The notes beneath the pieces are model-generated. The model was given only the letters and a program-made list of their open reading frames with translations. It did not search any database and was not told where the DNA came from. Source: Lactiplantibacillus mudanjiangensis (lineage in GTDB: Bacteria > Bacillota > Bacilli > Lactobacillales > Lactobacillaceae). Taken from it: a DNA stretch of 64,000 nt. The position numbers and the translations under genes are program-made. The stretch covers positions 496,001 through 560,000 of the forward strand of contig NZ_BJDY01000002.1 of the NCBI RefSeq assembly GCF_005405385.1, written 5' to 3'. Of the stretch, positions 44,941-55,891 are shown in pieces. Position 1 is the stretch's first letter, and each line of letters starts with the position of its first letter.

Positions 44941-45882
44941 TTATTTTTTCAGTAACCAACTGTCATGCGCCATCATGGTGTGGTAAAGCTTAGTACTAAA
45001 GATATGATAACCTTTCTTATTCGGATGGAAGTTATCACTGTTAGAAATCAGATTATTATCCTTGGATTCTGCGCCTACTGCCGCTGTAATTTGACTTGCA
45101 CTGCTCAAATTCGTTAATGACGTACTGTTTGACGCCTTTTTTAATTTGGCAATTTGGGTAGCTGTCCGGTATTGCCCGTGTGACATGACAGTATTGATAT
45201 CCATGAAATAAGCCTTTTTATAATTACCCAACGTTGTTTGGGTCTGATCATTCCATTGACTCACATATTTTGAAATCGCAGTCACATTCGGGAAATTGAC
45301 GTAGATCGGATTATAGATACTAAAAACAAACATCGACGCATTCGGATTCAACTGACGTAACTTGTTGAACAGCTTAGTCAACTTAGCTGCATAAGTCGTC
45401 TGGGCTTTAGCCACTGTCGTATTGTTCTTAGCCGTGTTATTCGACGTTAAGGCGCCTTCTAAGGTTTGGAGCAAGTCGTTACCACCAACCGTCACCGTTA
45501 AGACATCTGCCGCGGCAATCTTTTTCTGCAACGTTTTTGATTTGTTAATTCGTGCTAAAATCTGATCACTACGATCGCCAGATTTTCCGGCATTCGTCGT
45601 CGATACTTTTAGATTTTGTTTTTTAGTCAAAATATCTTTAATTTGACCAACATAGCCACCTTCAGTTTCATCACCAACACCTTCTGTCAATGAATCACCA
45701 ACCGCCACTAAGCTGATCTTTTGTTTATGTGACGTTTTGGTCGTCTGACTGGCTGTTTTACTTGAGGACGTGGACTCCGAACTTGAGCTCGGATGTAACA
45801 CGTGATTCAGCCCCCAGAAGACCCCACCCGCAATGATGGCCACAATGACCACTATTTTAAGGGTTTCCCATAATTTATGCAT
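44941..45882 (-). CDS. ypmR: SGNH/GDSL hydrolase (YpmR-like)
   Basis: 313 aa. A membrane anchor (about 5-26) and a Ser/Thr-rich linker precede a GDSL esterase domain: block I VAVGDSLTEGVGDE, block II TNAGKSGDRSDQI, block III VTVGGNDLL and block V NFHPNKKGYH. It is an extracytoplasmic esterase, possibly acting on lipids or acylated wall polymers. It is the first gene of the pair with ypmS. Confidence 0.92.
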   Translation of the reverse strand: MHKLWETLKIVVIVAIIAGGVFWGLNHVLHPSSSSESTSSSKTASQTTKTSHKQKISLVAVGDSLTEGVGDETEGGYVGQIKDILTKKQNLKVSTTNAGKSGDRSDQILARINKSKTLQKKIAAADVLTVTVGGNDLLQTLEGALTSNNTAKNNTTVAKAQTTYAAKLTKLFNKLRQLNPNASMFVFSIYNPIYVNFPNVTAISKYVSQWNDQTQTTLGNYKKAYFMDINTVMSHGQYRTATQIAKLKKASNSTSLTNLSSASQITAAVGAESKDNNLISNSDNFHPNKKGYHIFSTKLYHTMMAHDSWLLKK

Positions 45883-45922
45883 GCAATTCTAGCAACCTTT
45901 CTATAATTTTAACCTTAATACG

Positions 45923-45960
45923 AAAAAGGGACGGTCGCCACCGCGCCCGAACCCCCTTTT
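45923..45960 (-). terminator. Terminator of degV
   Basis: AAAAGGG (45924-45930) pairs with CCCTTTT (45954-45960) around a GC-rich inner part, just beyond the degV stop. Confidence 0.6.
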
Positions 45961-45965
45961 CCTAA

Positions 45966-46811
45966 TTATGCTTCTGTATGATATTCCACGGCAAAGGCAC
46001 CGGGACCACCATGGGTCGCAATAATCGGTACCGTTGGTTGAACACTGACAGGTAAATCTGGTAACGCGGCTTGAAGCCGTTGCCGATATTCTTCGACCCG
46101 TTCCGTGGCGCCAACATGTGAAATAGCCACTTCAACGACATTAGGCGTGTTGATAATATCTTCGATGACTTTATCAAAGAATTTATTAATCGCTTTAACA
46201 CCGCGACCTTTCATCTTAACGTCTAACGTGCCATCATCAACTTCAAGCGCAATCTTAACATTCAATAACGTACTGATCGCACCGGTCAACCGACTAATCC
46301 GGCCACCAGCAACCAAGTTATTTAAGGTCATCACACCCATAAATAATTTAGTATGCGCTTGAGTCGCGTGAATTGCGGCCACAATGGTGTCTTTATCGGC
46401 ACCCGCTTGGGCTAATTTTGCTGCCGTCACAACTTGGAAGGCCAACGCCCGATCAGTCGTTCGTGCATCTAGTACCGTGACATCGGTCTTCGTAATTGAA
46501 GCAGCTTGTTCTGCGGTATGAACCGTCCCAGAAATAGCTTCCAACATGTTAATGCAAACGACACTTGAGCCATCAGCGCCCAACTTGTCGAAGGTTTCAA
46601 TGAAAGTCCCTAACGCTGGTTGACTGGTTTTAGGTAACGTCTTAGCCGTTGCCATCTTTTCGATAAACTCATCACGCGTAATCGTTTCATCTTCAATATA
46701 AATTGTGCCATCGATCATGACGGACAACGGAATCACGGTAATATCGTATTTTTGAACCTCGGCATCGGTTAAATTAGCCGAAGAGTCGGTCACAATCTTG
46801 ATTTTCGTCAT
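45966..46811 (-). CDS. DegV family fatty-acid-binding protein
   Basis: 281 aa. The N-terminal motif KIVTDSSANLT, the TSQPALGTFIETF and INMLEAISGTVHTAEQAA segments and the C-terminal ISHVGATERVEEY with HGGPGAFAVEYH place it in the DegV/FakB family. These bind a fatty acid for phosphorylation by FakA. It is conserved next to ypmR and folA. Which fatty acid it prefers is not predictable. Confidence 0.93.
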   Translation of the reverse strand: MTKIKIVTDSSANLTDAEVQKYDITVIPLSVMIDGTIYIEDETITRDEFIEKMATAKTLPKTSQPALGTFIETFDKLGADGSSVVCINMLEAISGTVHTAEQAASITKTDVTVLDARTTDRALAFQVVTAAKLAQAGADKDTIVAAIHATQAHTKLFMGVMTLNNLVAGGRISRLTGAISTLLNVKIALEVDDGTLDVKMKGRGVKAINKFFDKVIEDIINTPNVVEVAISHVGATERVEEYRQRLQAALPDLPVSVQPTVPIIATHGGPGAFAVEYHTEA

Positions 46812-46898
46812 ACTTTGCCACGCTTTCTTATCTTGTAAAGTTTACTTAACCCTTACAATAAATTAATGCTTTCAGTATAGCAGAAAAAAGCCTCGTTT

Positions 46899-47408
46899 TC
46901 ACGATTTCTTGTCGATTTTTCGCCGAGTGAAATCATCAAAACTAAACGTTACGACGGGATCAGTCTCACTTTGTCCCGGCGTTTGGTCGCTTAACTGCCA
47001 ATCATTATAATCAATTTCGGGCATCCAGGTATCGCCATCATAACTGGCGTTAATCCGGGTTCGATACAACTGATCCGCTAACGGTAATACCGCTTCAAAC
47101 ACTGCCGCACCACCAATGACAAAGATCGTTTCATCAGGATGGGCAGTTTGATACGCCGTCAATGCCGTTAAATCGGTCCACTGAACCACACTGGCTGGCA
47201 ATGCCAAGTCAGCTTGACGTGATAAGACAATATTTTGTCGATGTGGTAATGGTCGCTTAAAGCTAGCAAAAGTTTTGCGACCCATCACTACTGGATGATT
47301 TAAGGTCAAGCGTTTAAATCGCTTTAGATCAGCGGATAAGTGCCAAGGCAGCTGCCCATTAGCACCAATCAGTCCATTTTGATCTTCAGCCCAAATTAAA
47401 GCAATCAT
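46899..47408 (-). CDS. folA: Dihydrofolate reductase
   Basis: 169 aa. IGANGQLPWHLSADLKRFK carries the active-site W and Asp27-equivalent; VVMGRKTFASF and the NADPH region VIGGAAVFEAVLP are intact. It regenerates tetrahydrofolate after the thymidylate synthase reaction. thyA is 12 bp upstream in the same operon. Confidence 0.97.
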   Translation of the reverse strand: MIALIWAEDQNGLIGANGQLPWHLSADLKRFKRLTLNHPVVMGRKTFASFKRPLPHRQNIVLSRQADLALPASVVQWTDLTALTAYQTAHPDETIFVIGGAAVFEAVLPLADQLYRTRINASYDGDTWMPEIDYNDWQLSDQTPGQSETDPVVTFSFDDFTRRKIDKKS

Positions 47409-47419
47409 CGGCGACCTCC

Positions 47420-48370
47420 TTAAATAGCAACCGGCGCTTTGATGGCCGGCGCTGGATCATAACCTTCCAACTTAATATCACTCATTTGCGTCTCAAAGAT
47501 ACTGTTCGGTTGACCACTCAACACCAATTGGGGCGCTGGTTTAGGTTGCCGTGACAACTGTTCTTTGATTTGATCAATATGATTGGTATAAATATGCGCA
47601 TCACCTAATGTATGCACGAATTCACCGACTTGTAAGCCGGTCGCTTGGGCCACTAAATGCGTCAATAGCGCATAGCTGGCAATATTAAATGGCACACCCA
47701 AGAAAACATCGCCAGAACGTTGATACAATTGGCAGCTTAACTTGCCATCGGCCACATAAAATTGGAACAAGGTGTGACAAGGCGGCAATGCCATACTAGG
47801 CACATCTTCTGGATTCCAAGCGGACACAATCAACCGCCGTGAATCTGGCGTCTTTTTAATCATGTCAATCACATTAGCAATCTGATCAATCGTGTCGCCA
47901 TTGCGGGTTTGCCAGTGTCGCCACTGCGCCCCATAAACATCACCTAAGTTGCCAAATTTAGCCGCAAAAGCATCATCGTTTAAGACTTGATCATCAAAAC
48001 GTTTCATTTGTGTTTGATAGATTGGCTTGAAATCTGGATCAGTCAACCGCCGATGTTCAAAATCTGTCATGTCCGGGCCGGCATAATCGGCACTGTTCAC
48101 CCAATTTTTAAACGCCCATTCATCCCAAATGTGATTGTGGTGTTGCAACAAATATTGAATATTGGTATCGCCATGCAAGAACCATAATAATTCACTCTTA
48201 ATCAAACCAAATGGGACTTTTTTCGTGGTTAATAGTGGAAAGCCTTCCGCTAAATTAAAGCGCATCTGATATCCGAATAAACTATAAGTCCCGGTACCAG
48301 TACGATCGTCCTTATACGTCCCGTGATCTAAAATATCACGTGCTAATTGTAAATAACTATCTTCTAACAT
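47420..48370 (-). CDS. thyA: Thymidylate synthase
   Basis: 316 aa from the ATG at 48370, the second ATG after the SD GAGAGG; it gives [14 protein letters not shown], the family start. The catalytic Cys198 lies in [12 protein letters not shown], the RR pair in [12 protein letters not shown] and the dUMP loop in [17 protein letters not shown]. It includes the roughly 50-residue insertion (about 88-137) of the L. casei type enzyme, whose length and Cys number it matches exactly. It makes dTMP from dUMP. Confidence 0.97.
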   Translation of the reverse strand: MLEDSYLQLARDILDHGTYKDDRTGTGTYSLFGYQMRFNLAEGFPLLTTKKVPFGLIKSELLWFLHGDTNIQYLLQHHNHIWDEWAFKNWVNSADYAGPDMTDFEHRRLTDPDFKPIYQTQMKRFDDQVLNDDAFAAKFGNLGDVYGAQWRHWQTRNGDTIDQIANVIDMIKKTPDSRRLIVSAWNPEDVPSMALPPCHTLFQFYVADGKLSCQLYQRSGDVFLGVPFNIASYALLTHLVAQATGLQVGEFVHTLGDAHIYTNHIDQIKEQLSRQPKPAPQLVLSGQPNSIFETQMSDIKLEGYDPAPAIKAPVAI

Positions 48371-48390
48371 GGTGGTCATCCTCTCTTCGG

Positions 48391-50289
48391 TTAGACTTGG
48401 GCGTATTGACTCAAATAATCCCAACGGTTCATTTTTTCATCAATTTCAGTTTCAGTCGCCGTTAAATCCTTTTGTAAATCAGCTAACTTGCCATAATCAC
48501 TGGCATTGTCAGCCATCGCTTGTTCCAACTCGCTCTTATGATTATCCAGTTTTTCAATGACGCCTTCAATTTTGTCATATTCTAGCTGTTCCGCATAGGT
48601 TAACTTCACTTTTTCTTTTGGCTTAGCAGCGACTGGTTCCTCAGTTTCGGTTTTAGCTTTGGTCTTCGTCGTCGTTGCTTTAGCCGCAGATTCTTTTTGA
48701 TCTTCTAAGTAACTTGAGAAACGCCCCGCATAGCCTTCAATTTCACCATTGCCATTAAAGATCAACAGCTTGGTGCCGACTTTATCCAAGAAGTACCGAT
48801 CATGGGAAACAGTAATGACTGTCCCAACGAAGTTATCCAAGTAATTTTCCAAAACCGTCAATGTCCCAATATCCAAGTCATTAGTAGGTTCATCGAGTAG
48901 CAACACATTTGGTTGTTGCATCAAAAGCTTCAACAAGTACAACCGTCGTTTTTCGCCACCAGATAACTTTCGAATCAGTGTCCCGTGCATTGACCGTGGA
49001 AAGAGGAATTCTTCCAATAATTCGGTCACCGAAACGTGCTCGCCTTGCTTGTTTAACACCGTTTCACCAACATCTTGTAAATAGTTGATGATCCGCTTGT
49101 CCCCAGGAATTGGTTCCGTTTGCTGGGTATAGTAGGCCATTTTGACCGTTTCACCAATCGTAACGGTCCCGCTGTCTAGCGGTAATTTCCCCGCAATGAC
49201 ATTTAACAAACTCGACTTTCCGGCACCGTTTAATCCGGTAATCCCAATCCGGTCGTTGGCTTGAATCAACATTGAAAAATCGTTCAAAATGGGTTGTTGA
49301 TCAAAGGTTAAACTCGCATTTTTTAGTTCAATGACTTTTTTACCCAATCGTTGTTGCCCTAACGAAATATCGACATCGTGATCCACTTGTAAGGTATTTA
49401 GATTGCCTTTTAAATCATTAAACCGATTGATTCGGCCCTGCTGCTTAGTACTACGGGCTGGGGCCCCAGCGCGCATCCAGGCCAGTTCCTTTTTATATAG
49501 CTGTTGTTGCTTATGTTCAGCCGTAATATCACGTGCGACCCGTTCAGCTTTAGCTTGCACGTAATCTTGATAGTTCCCGGTGTATTTATAGAGTTCCCCA
49601 AATGACAATTCAAACATTTGGTTGGCAACTTGATCTAAGAAATACCGGTCATGGGTCACCACAATTAAGGCGCCTTTGTAAGCTGATAAGTAGGTTTCTA
49701 GCCATTCAATCGAATCAAAGTCCAAATGGTTAGTTGGTTCATCTAACAATAATAAATCTGGCGACTGAATCAACACTTGTGCCAGGCCAACTCGTTTACG
49801 TTGACCCCCAGAAAGCGTCTTAACAGGTTGCTTGAGGTCGGTGATGTGAAGTTGCGTCAAAATAGTCTTAACATCACTTTCCGCATTCCATGCATCTTCT
49901 TGATTCATTTTAGTTTCCGCATCGCTGTAAGCCCGTTGGGTTGCTGGATCTTCTGGATTATCCGCAAAGTCCGCCAGCGTCTGTTCATAATGCCGGATCG
50001 TTCGAAAAACCTGTTGACTTCCTGCTAAGACAGCATCGATAACCGTTAACTCTTCGTTTAATGCCGGCTGCTGCGTTAAATAGCCAATTTCATAATTTTT
50101 CGGTTTAATCAATTCGCCCGCTTCAGGCGCCGTTACCCCTGCTAGGACGTCTAATAGATTGGTTTTACCAGACCCATTGACGCCAATCACGCCAATGCGA
50201 TCATGTTCATTAACGATAAACGAAATATCGTTGAATAAGGTTTTCTCACCGTAAGTACGGGTCAGATTTTCTGCTCTTAATGTTTGCAT
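48391..50289 (-). CDS. ABC-F ATPase, Uup-like
   Basis: 632 aa with two ABC domains and no membrane segments: [16 protein letters not shown] and [13 protein letters not shown] in the first, [16 protein letters not shown] and [12 protein letters not shown] in the second, each with an LLLDEPTN Walker B. The linker between them is basic. The C-terminal 100 residues (Lys/Ala/Glu-rich, then a coiled coil with [14 protein letters not shown]) are of the Uup type that binds nucleic acid. ABC-F proteins act on the ribosome or on DNA repair intermediates. Confidence 0.92.
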   Translation of the reverse strand: MQTLRAENLTRTYGEKTLFNDISFIVNEHDRIGVIGVNGSGKTNLLDVLAGVTAPEAGELIKPKNYEIGYLTQQPALNEELTVIDAVLAGSQQVFRTIRHYEQTLADFADNPEDPATQRAYSDAETKMNQEDAWNAESDVKTILTQLHITDLKQPVKTLSGGQRKRVGLAQVLIQSPDLLLLDEPTNHLDFDSIEWLETYLSAYKGALIVVTHDRYFLDQVANQMFELSFGELYKYTGNYQDYVQAKAERVARDITAEHKQQQLYKKELAWMRAGAPARSTKQQGRINRFNDLKGNLNTLQVDHDVDISLGQQRLGKKVIELKNASLTFDQQPILNDFSMLIQANDRIGITGLNGAGKSSLLNVIAGKLPLDSGTVTIGETVKMAYYTQQTEPIPGDKRIINYLQDVGETVLNKQGEHVSVTELLEEFLFPRSMHGTLIRKLSGGEKRRLYLLKLLMQQPNVLLLDEPTNDLDIGTLTVLENYLDNFVGTVITVSHDRYFLDKVGTKLLIFNGNGEIEGYAGRFSSYLEDQKESAAKATTTKTKAKTETEEPVAAKPKEKVKLTYAEQLEYDKIEGVIEKLDNHKSELEQAMADNASDYGKLADLQKDLTATETEIDEKMNRWDYLSQYAQV

Positions 50290-50381
50290 AACTTGCTATC
50301 CACCCTTTGACTTGTTTACATTCACATTATATCTTAACACACCCACACGTGGCGACCAGCTTCAACGCATGATCTTAAGAC

Positions 50382-50412
50382 AAAAAAAGAATGCCGACTA
50401 GATAGTCGACAT
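50382..50412 (-). terminator. Terminator of the 150-aa conserved gene
   Basis: ATGCCGACTA pairs with TAGTCGACAT around GA, with AAAAAAA to the left. Confidence 0.75.
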
Positions 50413-50430
50413 CCACACCTAAACTCAGGC

Positions 50431-50883
50431 TTATTTTTGATCACCATAAACATCCAAAACAGTCTTTTCAGTATCGACAACTAAGTGTAATAAGCCGTCA
50501 CTTGAAAGTGAACTACTTTGATAAACATTATCTAAGCCATCCACGTCTTTAGCCTTGAATGGTAAGTAGATTTGTTCGCTACCACGATCATCACCGAATA
50601 AAATATCAATCTTTTCAATATCTTGGTAATGGGTCACACGTTCGAAGATCCCACTCGTTACTGTTGATAAATGGGTCGTATCTGGATCAACCGCATCGGC
50701 ATCTGGTTCAAATTCTGCCTTGAATGACTTGCAAGGATGAATAACCGTCATTTTGCTTCCTTTGATCCGGCCGTAACTGGTAGTTACCCGGCCAATCCAA
50801 AGGTCAGAAATGTCCTTATGGTTAACTTCCCATGTGTCACCGTTCCGAAAATAAAACTTTAATGCTTCTAATGCTCTATCCAT
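50431..50883 (-). CDS. Conserved protein of unknown function
   Basis: 150 aa, acidic and soluble. It begins MDRALEALKFYFRNGDTWEV and has an all-beta pattern (WEVNHKDISDLWIGRV, GSKMTVIHPCKSFKAEF, KIDILFGDDRGSEQIYLPF). No known domain was recognised. It is transcribed alone between cca and the ABC-F gene. It has the look of a gene specific to lactobacilli. Confidence 0.75.
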   Translation of the reverse strand: MDRALEALKFYFRNGDTWEVNHKDISDLWIGRVTTSYGRIKGSKMTVIHPCKSFKAEFEPDADAVDPDTTHLSTVTSGIFERVTHYQDIEKIDILFGDDRGSEQIYLPFKAKDVDGLDNVYQSSSLSSDGLLHLVVDTEKTVLDVYGDQK

Positions 50884-50940
50884 TTTCGATCACCTCATTG
50901 AATTAGTTTCAATCTAATCGTAACAGATTTATAGAAAATA

Positions 50941-52164
50941 TCAATCGTTTTTTGTATCCGCTATCATCCGTGCTAACTCGGTCAAAGCTGGCACCTCATT
51001 TTTCACTTGACCAGTCACGACTGCAGTGAGTAATTGTTGCAAGATTTGTCCCATTTGTGGTCCGGGGGTGACAATCTGTTGTTTAATCAAATCGCCACCA
51101 TTCACAGCTAAGGCATGCTTATCTTGAATTGGCAGCGCGGCATAGGCAGCATCCATGTCGGCTTGTGCTTGACCAAAGCCAAAGAGATTAGCCACCGTAT
51201 TAGCCGTTGTTAGCGCCGGTAAGCCCGTATCGAACAATTCGCTAGCCGTAAGCTGGCCGCGTTGTTTCAATGCGCTCAGCGCCTTCCAGGCAGCCGTCAC
51301 GTGATCGATCAACTCATTGCTAGTCTTCCAATCCTTTAACAGGCTGCGAATATCGGTCGAATCTTGTAAGTCCATTGCCCAAACTAAAAATGTCCACGTA
51401 CTGTTAATCGTCGGTAATTGCCAAGCTGGTAAAGCCATGATCGTTTGCAGCATTGCTTTTTGATCGGCCATATGTGGCATGTAACGATACAATTCGGTCG
51501 CCACTAAGCTTTGTAGCCCCCGAACTGGATCATGCCCCATTAACAATTTTTCCCACTCAACCCGCGTTCGCTCAACCGCAATTTTGGTCAATAAGGCAGC
51601 GTTGTCCGTAATCGCTTGCGCCGTTTCAGATTCAATCGTAAACCCTAATTGGCTAGCAAAGCGTACCGCGCGCATCATCCGTAACGCATCTTCGTGAAAA
51701 CGATCTTCAGCCACACCAACCGCCCGTAAGACGCCAGCATCCATATCTTGCAAACCATCAAACAAGTCGATCACTTCACCGTTAGCTCGCATCGCTAGCG
51801 CATTAATCGTGAAATCACGACGTTTTAAGTCTTCTTTTAGTGACCGAACAAACGTCACTTGATCAGGTCGCCGAAAATCTTGATAACCAGATTCCGTTCG
51901 AAAGGTGGTTGTTTCATAACCTTGACCATGATCCAGAATCATCACAGTCCCGTGTTCAATGCCGGTATCAACCGTCCGTTTGAAAAGGCCTTTAACTTCG
52001 GCTGGAAACGCACTGGTGGCAATATCCACGTCATGAATTGGTTTGCCTAAAATCGTATCACGTACACTGCCGCCGACAAAATACGCTTCGTAGCCGGCCG
52101 CTTCAATCGTGTCAATGATCGGCTTAGCTTGTTGAAATTCCGTCGGTAAGCTATTTAAAATCAT
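50941..52164 (-). CDS. cca: CCA-adding enzyme (tRNA nucleotidyltransferase)
   Basis: 407 aa. The class II nucleotidyltransferase head has [13 protein letters not shown] and the catalytic DVDIATSA, then the FTINALAMR motif and the template-like [11 protein letters not shown] helix. It adds CCA to tRNA 3' ends. Its start overlaps the dapB stop by 4 bp (ATGA), so the two are translationally coupled. Confidence 0.96.
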   Translation of the reverse strand: MILNSLPTEFQQAKPIIDTIEAAGYEAYFVGGSVRDTILGKPIHDVDIATSAFPAEVKGLFKRTVDTGIEHGTVMILDHGQGYETTTFRTESGYQDFRRPDQVTFVRSLKEDLKRRDFTINALAMRANGEVIDLFDGLQDMDAGVLRAVGVAEDRFHEDALRMMRAVRFASQLGFTIESETAQAITDNAALLTKIAVERTRVEWEKLLMGHDPVRGLQSLVATELYRYMPHMADQKAMLQTIMALPAWQLPTINSTWTFLVWAMDLQDSTDIRSLLKDWKTSNELIDHVTAAWKALSALKQRGQLTASELFDTGLPALTTANTVANLFGFGQAQADMDAAYAALPIQDKHALAVNGGDLIKQQIVTPGPQMGQILQQLLTAVVTGQVKNEVPALTELARMIADTKND

Positions 52165-52952
52165 AGTAAGTTTTCCAACCCAACCATTAATTCGTGATAT
52201 TGATTAATCTTTTCAACCGCAACCTTCACACCGGTCATAAATGAAATCCGGTCGTAAGAGTCTTGACGAATCGTTAAACCTTCACCAGGACCGCCAAACA
52301 TCACTTCTTCATGAGCCACTAATCCAGGTAACCGGACTGCATGAATGCGCATGCCTTCATATTCGGCCCCACGCGCACCTGGTAACGTTTCGGTGGCATC
52401 AGGATTGCCTTGAGCTTTAGGCTTGCGAACTTCAGCGATCTTTTTCGCCGTACTAATAGCCGTCCCACTTGGCGAATCAATCTTATCATCATGATGCATT
52501 TCAATGATTTCAACATCTGGGAAATACTTAGCCGCTTGTTGCGCAAATTGCATCAACAAGACTGCACTAATCCCAAAGTTAGGCGCAATTAAACCACCAA
52601 CTTGTTGGTCCTTAGCAAGCGTTTGTAACTCAGCAACTTGTTCATCAGTCATCCCGGTTGTCCCAATAACGGGTGAAATGCCATGATTAATCGCAAACTT
52701 GGCGTTTTCAAAAACCGCTGTTGGAATCGTAAAGTCGATCCAAACGGTTGCATCGGTATCAATTTGTGCTAGATCATGAAAAGCTGGCACGTCTTGATCC
52801 TTAAATGCGGCCGTTTCTTTTAAGTTGGTATCTGTCCCACGGGCATCGTAAACCCCAACTAAATCAAAATTAGGGGTATCGATAACCATTTGTGCCGCCG
52901 TACTGCCCATGCGGCCATGATAGCCGGCCACCATTACTTTTACATTTGCCAA
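52161..52952 (-). CDS. dapB: 4-hydroxy-tetrahydrodipicolinate reductase
   Basis: 263 aa from the TTG at 52952, nine bases after AGGAGG; the longer frame would start inside the SD. The cofactor motif is VAGYHGRMG, then [10 protein letters not shown] and the active-site [15 protein letters not shown] with its His-His and Lys. It makes tetrahydrodipicolinate for lysine and diaminopimelate. Other dap genes are not in the window. Confidence 0.95.
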   Translation of the reverse strand: MANVKVMVAGYHGRMGSTAAQMVIDTPNFDLVGVYDARGTDTNLKETAAFKDQDVPAFHDLAQIDTDATVWIDFTIPTAVFENAKFAINHGISPVIGTTGMTDEQVAELQTLAKDQQVGGLIAPNFGISAVLLMQFAQQAAKYFPDVEIIEMHHDDKIDSPSGTAISTAKKIAEVRKPKAQGNPDATETLPGARGAEYEGMRIHAVRLPGLVAHEEVMFGGPGEGLTIRQDSYDRISFMTGVKVAVEKINQYHELMVGLENLL

Positions 52953-53074
52953 AATATAATTCCTCCTCAAAATTAAAAACGCTAAATTTTGTTATCACAT
53001 CCATTTTAGCAGACTCCGCCACTCACGGGCAGGGTCTGAGCCTTAAATTTCTGAAAAGCCTGCGACCATCAATC

Positions 53075-53109
53075 AAAAAATGAGTCTAGAACGATTGTCC
53101 CAGACTCAT
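53075..53109 (-). terminator. Terminator of the HAD gene
   Basis: TGAGTCT (53081-53087) pairs with AGACTCA (53102-53108), with AAAAAA to the left. Confidence 0.75.
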
Positions 53110-53117
53110 CACGATAT

Positions 53118-53918
53118 TTAATTAATCAGTTGATCGATCGTGTGTAAAACACCATCGTGATTATTATCAAGCTGTGTTTGATACGCGGCCGCCGCTTTAA
53201 CTGGGGCAATCGCATTCTTCATCGCATAACTATAATCCGCTTCACGTAGCATCTCTAGATCATTACCATTATCACCAAACACCGCCGTTTTACTAGACGG
53301 AATCTGCCAACGCTGTTGTAAATAGGCCAATCCGGCCGCTTTATTAACCGTTGGATTAATGACATCTAAACCGTTACCCCCACTAACCGTGGCCCGTAAG
53401 CGACCGGCAAAGTGTGTATTAATAATGGCCGCTTGCGCATTAATGTCACGATCATCCCAACTAAACGTCGCTTTATAAATATGATCGTCAACATCGTTCA
53501 AATCAGATACCACTCGAATATCGCTCAAAAAGTATCGCATGACTGCATTATCATCGACTGGGCGAATATACGCCCCATTCTTGCCTGATAACGACATCCC
53601 AGCACCACGTAAAGCCGGTTCCGTCTGAACCAATTGTAGCAATTCCGTTAATAATGGTGGGGTAACGACACTTTCATGTAACACGTGACCATGATTATCA
53701 ATGACTAAACCGCCATTTTCGGCCACATAAGTCAACTCGCCATCAATACCCTCAAAGACATCGATACAATGTTGAAGCTGATTACCGCTTGCGACGACAA
53801 AATGTTGGCCTTGCGTGTTAAGCTGATCTAATTGCGCCTGAAACCGTGACCGGTCAAACTGATGATCATCGCGTAAAAACGTGCCATCTAAATCTGAAGC
53901 AATGAGTGCAACTTTCAA
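53118..53918 (-). CDS. Cof-type HAD-superfamily phosphatase
   Basis: 266 aa from the TTG at 53918, seven bases after GGAGGG. Motif I is ASDLDGTFL, motif II is VASGNQLQ, and motifs III/IV are KAAGLAYLQQRW and AVFGDNGNDLEML. The C2B cap is of the Cof type. It dephosphorylates a sugar phosphate or similar metabolite; the substrate is not predictable. Confidence 0.93.
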   Translation of the reverse strand: MKVALIASDLDGTFLRDDHQFDRSRFQAQLDQLNTQGQHFVVASGNQLQHCIDVFEGIDGELTYVAENGGLVIDNHGHVLHESVVTPPLLTELLQLVQTEPALRGAGMSLSGKNGAYIRPVDDNAVMRYFLSDIRVVSDLNDVDDHIYKATFSWDDRDINAQAAIINTHFAGRLRATVSGGNGLDVINPTVNKAAGLAYLQQRWQIPSSKTAVFGDNGNDLEMLREADYSYAMKNAIAPVKAAAAYQTQLDNNHDGVLHTIDQLIN

Positions 53919-53982
53919 ACTAGTTCCCTCCAAGTAAGCTTAATAACCTTATTTTACCAAACTTGAAAGCATTTTCAATCGT

Positions 53983-55251
53983 CTAGTAGCCTTGATCCTC
54001 AAAGTCTTCCATCATGGCAACCATTGCCGCATCATCCGGCTCAATCGCCAGATAATTACGTAGCGCCGCAACCGTTTCATCAGCCATTCCAGCTTCACGG
54101 AAGAAGTAAATCGCTGGTTTCAAGAAATCTTCGTTATGTTCAAAGAACGGATAAGCAGCCAGATAGTTATCGCGAGCCGCTTCGAAATGATCGAGACGAT
54201 CGTTTGACACGGCCAGATTCCAATAAAACTGTGGATCAAATTCGTTGCTTTGTAAATATTGATCCAACAAATCAATGTTATCCTGATAACGTTCCTGTTG
54301 AACCAACAAGTTAGATAATTCCAAAACAATCGTCAAATTATCAGGATCAATACTCAAACCTTCCCGCAAGTATTTCTCGGCTAAGTCCTGATCATCTAAT
54401 TTAAGCGCAATCCGAGCCGTTTGCAAGTACAACTGTTCATTGTACTGATCAACTGCTAAACCTTCCTGTAACGTCAATAACGCATGATCTAGTTCATTCA
54501 ATTTCACTTGTGCTTCGGCCAAGTATGGATAGACAGTTGCATATTGTGAATCTTGTTCGCGAAGCTTATTGAAAACATCAATTGCTTTACGCGGTTCATC
54601 CAATTGCAAATAGGTGAAGCCCAGTTCGAATTGGCTATCCGGGGTTAATTGCCCCGGTTTGATTTGCTCTAAATACCCCACGGCCTGTTCAAATCGACCC
54701 GCTTCGGCATAAGAAACCCCGAGTCGTTCAACGAGATTAACTTTAGAAATTTCCAATTGTCCTTTTTTAATCAGATCCAAATAAAACCGAATCGCCTTGT
54801 TATAATTCCGAATCAAAAAGTAAAATTCAGCTAAGGCAAATTCAACTACTGGTTCATCTGGCGCAACTTGATACGCGGTAATTAATTTTTGTTCACTTAC
54901 TTCAAACAATTCTTGCGTTTGATATAGATCAGCTTCTACTAGCAATGCTTGCACATACGCTGGTGAATCTGATTGAATCGGTTGCAAATAAGACAAAGCT
55001 GAATCCGTATCGTCTTCATCAATGGCAATATCTGCTAAAGCCGTGCGCAAGTTATCTTCATCTGGATATTTAGCTAATAATTTCTTGTAAATACGGGCAG
55101 ACTGATTTAAAAATCCCAGGCCGTATAATTCTTCAGCTAAGCTATAAAGCGTGTCATCATCATCTTTGCGTAACGCCCAAGCATAATGCTTCTTCGCTGT
55201 TTCAAGCTGACCTGCTGATAAGGCCGCTAACATTTTTTCTGAATAAGTCAT
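53983..55251 (-). CDS. TPR-repeat protein
   Basis: 422 aa from the ATG at 55251 (AAAGGATG upstream). About ten tetratricopeptide repeats run through the protein (for example YSLAEELYGLGFLNQSARIYKKLL, PVVEFALAEFYFLIRNYNKAIRFY, ERLGVSYAEAGRFEQAVGYLEQ). It is acidic and cytoplasmic. It resembles the YpiA-type TPR protein found beside hup and der in Bacillus. It probably scaffolds a protein complex; the partner is unknown. Confidence 0.9.
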   Translation of the reverse strand: MTYSEKMLAALSAGQLETAKKHYAWALRKDDDDTLYSLAEELYGLGFLNQSARIYKKLLAKYPDEDNLRTALADIAIDEDDTDSALSYLQPIQSDSPAYVQALLVEADLYQTQELFEVSEQKLITAYQVAPDEPVVEFALAEFYFLIRNYNKAIRFYLDLIKKGQLEISKVNLVERLGVSYAEAGRFEQAVGYLEQIKPGQLTPDSQFELGFTYLQLDEPRKAIDVFNKLREQDSQYATVYPYLAEAQVKLNELDHALLTLQEGLAVDQYNEQLYLQTARIALKLDDQDLAEKYLREGLSIDPDNLTIVLELSNLLVQQERYQDNIDLLDQYLQSNEFDPQFYWNLAVSNDRLDHFEAARDNYLAAYPFFEHNEDFLKPAIYFFREAGMADETVAALRNYLAIEPDDAAMVAMMEDFEDQGY

Positions 55252-55314
55252 AACACCCATCCTTTAACGATATAATCGTGTCACTCGACTTACTATCATA
55301 ACCCAAATGACAGC

Positions 55315-55349
55315 AAAAAAGCCAGTATAACGGTTGCTATACTGGCTTA
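55315..55349 (-). terminator. Terminator of the HU gene
   Basis: AAGCCAGTATA pairs with TATACTGGCTT around CGGTTGC, with AAAAAA to the left. Confidence 0.85.
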
Positions 55350-55369
55350 AAGCTTACACTTTAAGGTAA

Positions 55370-55645
55370 TTATTTAACTGCGTCCTTTAAAGCTTTCCCT
55401 GGCTTAAATGCAGGTACTTTGCTTGCAGGAATTTGGATTTCTTGACCAGTTTGTGGGTTGCGGCCCTTACGAGCGGCACGTTCACGTACTTCGAAGTTAC
55501 CAAATCCGATCAGTTGAACTTTTTCACCCTTTGCAAGAGTTTCTTGGATTGATGCAAAGACTGCGTCAACTGCAGCGGTTGCGTCTTTCTTAGTTAAGTT
55601 AGTTGCGGCTGCAACGTTGTTAACCAATTCAGCTTTGTTTGCCAT
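55370..55645 (-). CDS. hup: DNA-binding protein HU
   Basis: 91 aa. The sequence [20 protein letters not shown], then [21 protein letters not shown], is a textbook HU with the DNA-contacting arm and the NPQTG turn. It bends and packs chromosomal DNA. The SD is GGGGAGGTG. The 5' leader holds two hairpins and a clear promoter, described separately. Confidence 0.97.
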   Translation of the reverse strand: MANKAELVNNVAAATNLTKKDATAAVDAVFASIQETLAKGEKVQLIGFGNFEVRERAARKGRNPQTGQEIQIPASKVPAFKPGKALKDAVK

Positions 55646-55675
55646 GTTTGATTCACCTCCCCTTTACAGAGTGAA

Positions 55676-55794
55676 GATGTATGTATTTAAGTACGTACAT
55701 CCAGATGATCATTTTTGAGTGGTCCAAAAATGAGAGAAACGATAACAAGCATCATTTCTTCATCAAAGATATCACAGGAATGCTGTAATGGCAA
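55676..55794 (-). promoter_or_regulatory. HU promoter and structured leader
   Basis: The promoter is TTGCCA (55789-55794), 17 bp and TATCTT (55766-55771) on the minus strand. The leader contains CATTTTTG/CAAAAATG (55710-55717/55725-55732) and GATGTATGTA/TACGTACATC (55676-55685/55692-55701). The second hairpin lies about 18 nt before the SD and could tune translation. The rest of 55646-55891 shows no gene. Confidence 0.6.
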
Positions 55795-55891
55795 GCTTTT
55801 TTAGGGTTTTTGCATAAAAAATCAAAATTAAGCAATAATCGTTTACAACCTTTGCCGCTTATGCTAAAATGCCGATTTTACGCTGTTTTGA

